Part shown: piece after piece, positions 36,984-48,900 of the stretch
Numbering within the stretch: position 1 is the stretch's first letter
Layout of the letters: every line of letters begins with the position of its first letter
Assembly (NCBI GenBank): GCA_035048485.1
Contig: CM068580.1
Location: 61,769,983 to 61,833,982 of the forward strand
DNA from: Pteria penguin
Lineage: Eukaryota; Mollusca; Bivalvia; Pterioida; Pteriidae
DNA: 64,000 bases
Direction: 5' to 3'
Notes under the pieces: generated by a model
Told to the model about the DNA's origin: nothing
The model's input: only the letters and a program-made list of their open reading frames with translations
The model's database searches: none
Made by a program: the position numbers and the translations under genes

Positions 36984-39900
36984 TATATATACCATCGCCA
37001 TATGGGTGAAATATTCCCTATGCGACGTAAAACAATAATATATCTATCTATATATAATATATCTAATAATATATATATATATATTATGTTATATAGGTAA
37101 CAATGTAACATCCTCTACCTACATAAGAAACATCATGCAAGCCATTGGTGCCTCACTAGCAGTATGGATTCTCACGCTTGTTGTGGAAACCATCTTGGCT
37201 TTTGGGATGGCCTCTCTAGGATACAGCATGTTCTGGTATACGAATGCCATCAATATATTTTTGGTATTTGTCATGTCAGCTGTAGCTACAGTCCTCAGTC
37301 TTCATCACTGGATCAAAACCAAAGTTTATCAAGTAAGAATTAAATAGAGTGATATTTAGTTTCTGATTTCTTTATTGAAAAGAGAGAAATGAGATGGGTA
37401 GGTGATGCATTATTTCTGTTTTACCTTTTTTGTTATTTCATGTATTAGCTTTTAAAAGAAAAACAGATAAGATTTTACCTGCACTTTTCTGAAAATGGTA
37501 ATAAAAAATTTATGGTTTGCACAAATAATTATGGAAAGTTTAGAAAGTAGAAGCATTTTAAAATAGACTAAATACAGTTTAAGGTATAAGTTAGAACACT
37601 GAACATAAAAATATGACTTTTGATTTTAATCAAAGTATATGTGTCATTGATAACATCAATTCTGCAACAATAAAATCAAAGATTTGTAGTCAGTTTTGTA
37701 AGGCAATATACAGTATTGCAACTACAGTTATGTCAACAAACATGCACACTTTGTGACTGTTATGACGTCATATAATTACGACTTAAATTGCCTACATAAA
37801 AGTGGCCACATGAATAATGGATTTTGTTGGTGACCAAATGCAAACCAGGATGGATTTTATTAGTTGCGATACTCCATATTGAATTAGAGCATATCACATC
37901 TCAATTTAGATAATATGGACTAATTAATTGTATACTTATACTAGTTGCCATGATGAAACTGCTCATCAGCAGCCTCACCATTTGAATCTATTGCAGTCTA
38001 TCCATCATTATAATATTGAAATATTTAATATTATTCCGGGTTTATTTCTGGAGAACACAGAAAAAAACTTAAACTTTAGCATGTACACTTAACACATTTT
38101 ACGATTGAATCCAGAGCATTAGGGAATGACGGGTTACTAATAGTGTACTATACTTCCAATGAAATTAATTCTTAATTTTTAATGATGAAGTTTGATCATA
38201 TTTCTTTCCTACGTCTTATAGGCCTACAACCCATGGTATGTAGAGGAGCTGTATTTTGATGCCAGCAGTGTGATACTCAGTGTAATCACACTGTGTCTGA
38301 CTTCTGCCGATGTTGCTACAACATACGTGTTTATGACTTGGACTCTGTTTCCAATGTTACTCAGGGGACGTCTTGCAGATACATTCCTTCCAAACTGGAA
38401 AAGTATGACACCTGCTAATCTCTTGATAATTTTCATATCAGATTAATTAAGGTTCAGATTACCAGTAAGCAGATAAACTGTCCCACTCACACATTTATAT
38501 CAACCACAGCAAAAAGCACCTCCAAAGGTTTAGATACTGGAAACCGTGTAAGAAATCTTGAGGAAACTTGATGGTCCATTTTCTGCATTGTTTTGTTTAG
38601 TTTATGGATAGTATTAGAATTTTTTTTACTGAAGTAAACTTCATATACATGTATATCATTATTTTGTTGTAGAAAAGCCAATAAGATATGTCAATGACTA
38701 TGTTGCTCTATTCCCTCCATTTTATTTACTTAACATTAAAGATTTCACACCTCTGATTCAATTCAGTTTACTTTAAATGCCACAGCCATATAGAAAATAA
38801 ATGAAAAGATTAGACAAATTGCAAGACAGTTTTAGATATGATTACCATGACCAGTTGGACTTCAGCCTGTTAAGGTGTTGAAATTATTTAGTATTAGTTT
38901 GCAATGTATTAAGATGATTTTATATAATTGTTTTTCTTATGACAAATAGTGATAAATATTTCGTTCTCTGATTTTCAGCATTAACACAAGTCCCCTCATA
39001 TAATGAAAAAAAAAATTGCCAGGTATAGGATAATGGAAGATATAAATATTTTACCTTTTTTCATTATTTCAGAAAATACCACCCAGTATATCACCATAAC
39101 TTTAGCAGGAGTTGCCTGTCCTTTGTTGATCACCATGGTACCTTTCCATGTAACATGTACATTGTTTGTTCCAATCATGGGACGAGCAGGAACCAAGATC
39201 ATTCCTGATATACCTATAGCATTGTTTAGTACAATAATGGTCTTGTTGTGTAGTCAGTTTTGTGTAAGTATTTAGAAAACTTTTCAAATTTTTTTAACAA
39301 GAATTGAACATTTAGGTTTAATGTTCAGTAGTAATTCCAGAATTTTGAGGGGGAAAAGGGGGAAGGGGGAGGGGAGGGAATAAAACTTGAGATGAAAAAA
39401 TAAGAAAAAATGATTTATGACAAAATTGTAAAATTATGGTGATAAAAAGGCCTCCTTAAAACTTATAAATATGCCACTGTAGTGTCTGTCTGTTAATTTT
39501 TTTGTTTGTTTGGAAAACTTGATCCCTAAATAAGAAAATAGAAATCAGATATTGTACATTTGAACTTTTTTAGAAAAATCCTTTTATTTGATAATGGGGC
39601 CTGAAGTTTGATTTATGGTAATAATCCTTACCTTTTTGTGTATATAGGAAATTTGACATATGCCTAAAACAAGAGTGAACTGTTTATTATTGTGTGTTTA
39701 TTTTTAGCTCACCTGAGCGTAGCTCAAGTGAGCTATTGTCATAGTGCAGCGTCCGTTAACTTTTCTACATTTTCGACTTCTTCTCCAGAACCGCTGCACA
39801 GAATTTCACCAAACTCCATAGAAAGTAAGTACTCAAGGTCCTCTACAAAGTTTGTGTTTTTTATGCCGATCCGTGATCCAAGATGGCCGCCTTTGGCTCT

Positions 39901-42900
39901 GATTGGTTGACACATTTTCGACTTCTCCTCCAGAACTGCTGCACAGAATTTCACCAAACTTCATAGGAAGTAAGTACTCAAAGTCCTCTACCAAGTTTTT
40001 GTTTTTTATGCCGATCCGTAATCCAAGATGGCCGCCATTGACTCTGATTGGTTGACACATTTTCGACTTCTTCTCCAGAACCACTGCTCAGAAATTCATC
40101 AAACTGAATAGAAAGTAAGTACTCAAGGTCCTCAACCAAGTTTGGTGTTTTTTATGCTGATCCGTGATCCAAGATGGCCGCCATTGACTCTGATTGGTTG
40201 ACACATTTCGACTTCTTCTCCAGAACCACTGCACAAAATTTCACCAAACTGCATAGAAAGTAAGTACTCAAGGTCCTCTACCAAGTATAGGTTTTTCATG
40301 CCGATCCGTAATCCAAGATGGCTGTCATTGGCTCTGTTTGATTGACACATTTTCATCTTCCTCTCCAGAACCCCTGCACAGAATTTCTTGCTTGCTTGTA
40401 AATATGCACTTTGTGCTCAGGTGAGCGATATAGGCCCACTTGGGCCTTTTGTTTATTGTTTTATGCCTATACATAATCTAAAACTAAAGCCATATGATCC
40501 TTTACATTTAGCTTTTGTATTTGTCAAATTACAATACCCTGGCTCTGATCAAGTAACGAGCGTTCAGGAGGGTTTGCACTTCCATATCCTATCTTCACTT
40601 GTTTCAAGATTGCTCAAGTGGGAATGTTTATGGATGTGGGGAAACACATCTTGTTTTAGTTATTATGGCAGAAAGTGAAATACAGGTGACTCTCGTTAAC
40701 TGGAACTCAAAGGGATAGTGAAAAACATTACATCTTGGACTTTATGATTAGTTAACAGAAAATTCTTGTTATCAGAATAAGAATCACTGTATATGGATAT
40801 TATGGGTATCTTCATATCAAATATTTTGTTGTGCTCCAAAGCTTAGTGCCATTAGAATAATTCTTCATGACACATTTTAATTTTTTATTTGAAAATTTAA
40901 AAAATCTTATTTTATGACTTTGTGTTTTCTAGGTGTCTGCAGTGTATATCTGTAGGAGTATGAAGTCTTTACTAAGTGTGCTTTGGGGTATGGCTCTTCT
41001 TGCTGTTCTTGTAATTATACTTACTCCCCTCGGATTTCCTTTTAATGCTAATAGAGATGCGCCTTCTCAAGAAAGAGCTATAATTGTGGTAAGTACCAGA
41101 CAATAACATCTGTACATGAGTAGATTCTATAGCCATAAACATGCATGCTATACATCCCAGCAGAGACACTAAAGTCATGGAAAATTGATCCTCTAAAATG
41201 TGTCCTGGCTGGACACCATCTATTCCATGAAAAATTGATTTCATCCCAGAATCCATGAGTGTGACCATTTTGTCTATATAAAGTCTCATGAGTGAAATTT
41301 TGGCCACATGATCATCATGTCATGTATCAAACAGCTGTGGCGGGCTTACTACTCATAATATACATGGACTATGTCCTGTAGATTTAATATTTCGGGCACA
41401 TATTTTGAGTGTAAAGCTCCAAAAAGTGTTTATGTAACTGTTTTCAGCAAAAAAACTGGTCTTATGTAAACTAAAGATATTAACTGTATTTATTTAACAC
41501 ATGGAAAATGTACCAAAACCTGACCTGAAAATGTCCTGGAATTCAGTCCCAAAATTTGTCATTTGTCCAAGAAGATATCCAAGAATAGTCCTGGAAAAAT
41601 ATGGCATGTATGCATAAAGATTATTGAAAATTGATTTTCATGTAGTTTGATCCATTTTCACTTTGACTGGAGCTGGCTGAGCTCAGTCAGAAAGGTGCTT
41701 AACTGATTACCCAAGGTTCTAGGTTTGAGTCAGTCAGTGAGTGTCTTAAGATGAGGCAGTAAAAACTGGCAGAAAAAAATGGCTGAGTTTCAATTTGATT
41801 GAAGCTAGTATAGCTAGATAAGTACAGTCAAACTTCGATATCTCGAACACTGATATCTCGAATACCCGGGATATCTCGAAGTCGAACGTCGGTCCCGAAA
41901 AAAATCCTTCATATTATGATTAAATTCACCCCGGATGTGTCGAACACTGATATGTCGAATACCATGCTTATCTCGAATACATTTTCAAGTCCCGAAGTTC
42001 TTATTTACCCGGTTTATCTCGAAGTTGGCTTCTTATTGACAATATTCCCCGCGGCGTTTATCCTAAATGACAGGTCGCTCGCGTGGTGTGATCAATTGAC
42101 CGTGTCGGTGAACAAAGCCGCAATAATTACATAATCGATCTCGTCCGTGCGTACCCTGTTATTTATACCAAATATTAATAAATGATGATAGCTTATTAAA
42201 CTCGACACAAAATTAGATAATTAACATTAACTGTAATTGATGCTTTTTCATACCTGCATTTTAAGAAATTTCTTTACACTGTTCATTAATTATTACTATT
42301 TCCAATCCATGTGTATGTCTATGTATTTTTATGCAAAGTAATAGTAGTTAAATCAAATTATGACGTGTGTTTTTATCTAGTCTTACGTGTTAGCCCGTCC
42401 TTGGTTTTAGGTATAGTATAAGACAGTTATATCCAGTATTGGATTTAAATTACGATGTTACTGAAAAGGAAACATGACGTTTTCAGTTTTGGAGTATATT
42501 CTCTATATATTCATAAAATATAAAAGGTATGATGAGATTTAGATTAATTATTTAGGAACAATACAATATGCACATCTTCATGCGTATTTATTGATAAATA
42601 CATGTATATCTCATACATCTACTATAATAATCACAAATGTCAAATGAAACTGCAATTTGGATATCTCGAACTACGGATATCTTGTAGTATTTTCCACGGT
42701 CCCTCCGACTTCGAGATAACGAGGTTTGACTGTAGTTTGTTGCACTTGTGACTGTAAGTTCCCAGGTTCGAGTCCTGCTGTCAGTGTTCTGACCTTCATA
42801 TATTTCATGCTCCCTTACAAATTTTGGTGGGAGTGTATACATGTAGTTGCTAGTATATCAATATCTATCTGTCCATTTGTCTGTCCGTCCGTCTGTCCAT

Positions 42901-45900
42901 TCATTTATCAGAATTTGATCATACTTCACACATTTGTCTATTGGAATATGGGCTTTCGAACAAAGGTCACTCAAAATTATTTTGAAAGGTAATAATCACT
43001 CCAACAATAAAATCTAAGATACTAAAAGGAGTTAATATTTTAGTGAGACAACAGACAGGGTCATACTTCTTACAAACATTTTAATCACTTGAGATATGGG
43101 CTTTCAGAAAAAGATCACTCACATCATTTATGAAAGGTCAAGGTCACTTAGCAATAAGAACTTAAAGTGCACCAAAAGATGAAAGAGGTTTATATATTGC
43201 TGAATTTTCGCCAGCATATCTTAATATATCATATTTAAGAGGCATGCAGCCCCAAAATTTATCCTCCCAGAGAGACTTTCCCAGCATTTAGTGTTCCCTC
43301 TCTGGTAGACTCATCCATTGGTGTAATGTAGTTCAGGGAGCATCCATCAATTTTACTTTTGTTTCTGTTATTTTCGACATTATTGACAAAGTATATCTTT
43401 GCATACAACATTGATGATAATTATATTTATAGCATACAGATAGGAATTTTTACGACATCAAAGGAAATTTGCGTTATGAAGATTCAGGAATCTGGTTGCT
43501 ACCGTTTGACTTCACTCGATGCAAACTCATGATGTCATCAAAGTTCTTGCAGAACTCCAAACCAGCTAAATGTGATGGTCCATATTGTGGAAAACCGTAC
43601 CTCATACCTGTAGCTCATCTCATAGATCCTAGGTAAGTACTTCTATACCTTCAGCATACCTGATAGAACCAGGTAAATATCATCAAAGCTCCTCCTCATC
43701 TTATAGAACCCAGGTAAATATCATCACAGCTCCTACTCATCTTAAAGGACCCAGGTAAATATCATCAAAGCTCCTCCTCATCTTATAGAACCCAAGTAAA
43801 TATCATCACAGCTCCTAATCATCTTAAAGGACCCAGGTAAATATCATCAAAGCTCCTCCTCATCTTATAGAACCCAGGTAAATATCATCAAAGCTCCTCC
43901 TCATCTTATAGAACCCAGGTAAATATCATCATAGTTCCTCCTCATCTCATAGAACCCAGGTAAATATCAAAGCTCCTCCTCTTCTTATAAAACCCAGGTA
44001 AATATCATCATAGCTCCTCCTCATCTTATAGAACCCAGGTAAATATCATCATAGCTCCTCCTCATCTTATAGAACCCAGGTAAATATCATCATAGCTCCT
44101 CCTCATTTTATAGAACCAGGTAAATATCATCATAGCTCCTCCTCATCTTATAGAACCCAGGTAAATATCATCATAGCTCCACCTCATCTTATAGAACCAG
44201 GTAAATATCATCATAGCTCCACCTCATCTTATAGAACCCAGGTAAATATCATCATAGCTCCACCTCATCTTATAGAACCCAAATAAATATCATCACAGCT
44301 CCTCCTCATTTTATAGAACCAGGTAAATATCATCACAGCTCCTCCTCATCTTATGGAACCCAGGTAAATATCATCATAGCTTCACCTCATCTTATAGAAC
44401 CCAGGTAAATATCATCATAGCTCCACCTCATCTTATAGAACCCAGGTAAATATCATTATAGCTCCTCCTCATCTTATAGAGCCCAGGTAAATATCATCAT
44501 AGCTCCACCTCATCTTATAGAAACAGGTAAATATCATCATAGCTCCTCCTCATCTTATAGAACCCAGGTAAATATCATCATAGCTCCACCTCATCTTATG
44601 GAACTCAGGTAAATATCATCATAGCTCCACCTCATCTTATGGAACTCAGGTAAATATCATCCTAGCTCCTCCTCATCTTATAGAACCCGGTAAATATCAT
44701 CATAGCTCCTCCTCATCTTATAGAACCCAGGTAAATATCATCATAGCTCTTCCCCATCTTATAGAACCAGGTAAATATCATCATAGCTCCACCTCATCTT
44801 ATAGAACCCAGGTAAATATCATCATAGCTCCTCCTCATCTTATAGAACCCAAATAAATATCATCATAGCTCCTCCTCATCTTATAGAACCCAGGTAAATA
44901 TCATCATAGCTCCACCTCATCTTATAGAACCAGGTAAATATCATCATAGCTCCACCTCATCTTATAGAACCCAGGTAAATATCATCATAGCTCCACCTCA
45001 TCTTATAGAACCCAAATAAATATCATCACAGCTCCTCCTCATTTTATAGAACCAGGTAAATATCATCGCAGCTCCTCCTCATCTTATGGAACCCAGGTAA
45101 ATATCATCATAGCTTCACCTCATCTTATAGAACCCAGGTAAATATCATCATAGCTCCACCTCATCTTATAGAACCCAGGTAAATATCATCATAACTCCTC
45201 CTCATCTTATAGAAACCAAATAAATATCATCACAGCTCCTCCTCATTTTATAGAACCAGGTAAATATCATCATAGCTCCTCCTCATCTTATAGACCCCAG
45301 GTAAATATCATCAAAGCTCCTCCTCAATTTATAGAACCAGGTAAATATCATCATAGCTCCTCCTCATGTTATAGAACCCAGGTAAATATCATCAAAGCTT
45401 CTCCTCATCTTATAGAACCAGGTAAATATCATCATAGTTCCTCCTCATCTTATAGAACCCAGGTAAATATCATTATAGCTCCTCCTCATCTTATAGAACC
45501 CAAGTAAATATCATCATAGCTCCTCCTCATCTTATAGAACCCAGGTAAATATCATCATAGCTTCACCTCATCTTATAGAACCGAGGTAAATATCATCATA
45601 GCTCCACCTCATCTAATAGAAACAGGTAAATATCATCATAGCTCCACCTCATCTTATAGAACCCAGGTAAATATCATCATAGCTCCACCTCATCTTATAG
45701 AACCAGGTAAATATCATCATAGCTCCACCTCATCTTATAGAACCCAGGTAAATATCATCATAGCTCCACCTCATCTTATAGAACCAGGTAAATATCATCA
45801 TAGCTTCACCTCATCTTATAGAACCCAGGTAAATATCATCATAGCTTCACCTCATCTTATAGAACCCAGGTAAATATCATCATAGCTCCTCCTTATCTTA

Positions 45901-48900
45901 TAGAACCCAAATAAATATCATCACAGCTCCTCCTCATTTTATAGAATCCAGGTAAACATCATCATAGCACTTTCTCATCTTATAGAACCCAGGTAAATAT
46001 CATCAAAGTGCTTCCTCATCGTAAGGAACTGAGGTAAATATCATAGCTCTTCCTCATCTTATGGAACCCAAACAAATTTCATCATTCCTCTTTCTTATCA
46101 TATAGAACCTAGGTAAATATTATCATACCTCTTCTTTGTAATACTTACCAAATAAAAATATCCTAATATGTGGCTTATGACACTGCTAAGAATTAATGTC
46201 AAAATCTCTGTCATTTGTTTTTAACAAAGAACCACGAAATGAGGCCTGATTCTCATTTCAGTTATTTTAATTTGTACCAGAAAATAAGTCATCTTTCAGA
46301 ACAATCATCAAATGTTTGTGTATATGTATTAGTTATTTGGAATTAAATAATTTAAGTTTTCGCCTTCATTTTATGGCACAAGTCCCAAATAACTTTAAAT
46401 TTACATTATTACTGACAATGAACTTTACAGAAAATGAAGTGTATGTAACATTTACAGCGGTCTTTTTTAACAATTCTTCAATGTGATATTTCAGACAAAC
46501 ATTTTGGTATGATACTCCAAAAGCATTTACTAAGTCCAAAATAAAGCTGAAGCTGACAAGAAAACACAGTGTACTGCCAGATGTTGTACGATTTACATTT
46601 GAATTAGAAGGTAAAATTAATATTGGTTTAACTATAATGTCTTATACACCCAGCAAGCAAAATTGTAAGAAGTCAACTGATTTCACTGTGTCTGTCTATT
46701 TGTCTGTCTGTCCTTAGTCAGCATGTTTCCTAACTGTAACTTTTGCTCTTCAACTTAGAATCAAGATATTTTCATGCGTAGGAAATCTATGATCCAAGGA
46801 TGATTCCTATTGTTTTAAAACCATACGATCAAAGGTCACAAATCATAGTCCTTTTAAAACATTGCTTGACTTAACTTGATTGTTTCCATCTTAGAATCAT
46901 AAACTTTTAATCTAGGACATGACAATTGTTACACCTTGACATAAGGTTTTGTCATGATCTTGATCTATGAGTGTCATGGTCTTGACCCAAGATTATATCG
47001 TCAAGGTCACCATGAGCCTATGGCCAAATTGATTCTTGTTTGACTGTGATGCCAGGGGGTGTGAGGGCAGAAGTATAAAAATATGTTTACAGATAAACTA
47101 TTTCTATGTTGCCTCAAAACATATTGACACATGGGTATAATTTTGTGCCATCTGTTGATATGTTTGCCACACCTCTGGGTATGATACATGCATCTTGAGA
47201 GGCATCATGTTTTTCTATAGTCTTTTTTGCATATACATGTATGTGGAACAATATACATATAGGGACAACATGACAGAAAATCACTGAATAAATGCCTTTA
47301 AGGTGCTTTAGAAATAAACTTTCCATCCTGACAGATAGTTTCCGGCTTAACTGAAACAAATGCTAACAAATGTGTGTAGATATGCATGGAAAGGAAACTG
47401 TTGTCATTTAAAATCGTATGAGATGAACTTGACTCTTGAAAAATTAATATGATGTCAATCAAAACATACAGCAGTATTCACAAAGTGTTCTGAAATTTGC
47501 ACTTTCACCTTTTATTTTATAGGACAAGATCACATGAGCTTGTACATTAGGCCCATAGAAGGTCATGAACTTGTTCAGTGGTCCCTGACTCGTGGGACAC
47601 CAGTACCATCAAGTAGTGGTGCCTCTCTGAATGAAACAGTGTATTGGGTTTATTATTCATATGGAGAGAAGCCTGATAGTCCGTGGGAATTTTATTTGGA
47701 TTTTAAGGTAAAGATATAGGTCTTAAATAGTAATGTTATAACATTATCGTTTTTCTAATGATAATGAGCAATAAAAAAGGATTGTTACACACTTTTGATG
47801 TGTGCATTTAGAGCAGTTAGCATCTATAAAATCACTTTTTCTTTGTAAACTGATAATTGATAGAAGTATTGTATAATCATTGATTAATTACCTTGTTGCT
47901 GTGAAGACACCATTTCATGGAGAAATCTGAGTGCTGATGTATTCACCCCATGCATTAGTACTAATACTGATGATTCTTTCCTTATATATCGGCAATTCAC
48001 CAATTCTAATACTTGTTTAATTTCAAATTCCTTTACAATAATAAAGTGATTTTCGTATGCATTTGAACTGTGAAATGAAACTTTAAGACATGCATTGAAT
48101 TTTGAAACAAATAGTTACAGTCAAACCTGCTTTAAAGACCACCTATATCAAGCAATCACCTGTCTTTAAAAACCACCCTCCTCTTTTTCTTACTACACAA
48201 AATACAAAATCAACTTGTATTAAGAGGACATCTGCTGTAAGTGACCACTTTTTCTTCTTCCCTTTAGTATATATGCCCAAAGCTTTTACTATAAACCAAA
48301 ATTGAAACATAAAACTAACAGCCATAAAGAACATATGGGATATGTGCATGAATATTATTCATCTTGTTGTATTTAATGAGTTGGTGTGTTACGTTGCTTT
48401 CACCAATTTTTCAGTTATATCGCGACATGGAAGCAGGTGGTAATTAACCGCTTAAACATAGTGGTGCAATCTGGGAATCAAACCTGGATCATTGGGACTG
48501 CAAGCCAAGCACTTAAATAAATGAGCATCAAAAATACAATTGATGTGTAACAAAAGTGATGTTGCATGTGTAATGATTCAAATTTATTTTTTCCGATTTA
48601 AGTTTTTAATTTTTGTAGCTTCGGAAAAAAAATTAGTATAGTAACTGTTTTAAATAGTAAACTTTTGATAAAGCTGCAAGAGATTACCAAATGTTTGTTT
48701 GCAGTGGTTTATTTGAAACATTAATTGTTGTATTCTCAAGTAAAATGTAAAGTTTTGACAAATCTTTCTTTGAAATAACTGACAGGATGCAAATTCTTCA
48801 CTATATCTGCAAATTTTCAATGAAGTAACAAATGGGAATATGCTAATTCTAAAGATTGTAATGATGAAGTTTGGGAACATTAAGAATGGAATGGGGTGAT

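Noticed and set aside
36793..37111. Open frames rich in Tyr-Ile
   Set aside because: They translate (TA)n and (GT)n microsatellites.
39739..40356. Repeated minus-strand peptides ([13 protein letters not shown])
   Set aside because: They arise from the internal repeats of a non-autonomous DNA element; no known protein and no continuous frame.
43633..46130. CRISPR-like regular repeat
   Set aside because: The units are contiguous with no unique spacers, in a eukaryotic intron, and match the adjacent exon end. It is a minisatellite.
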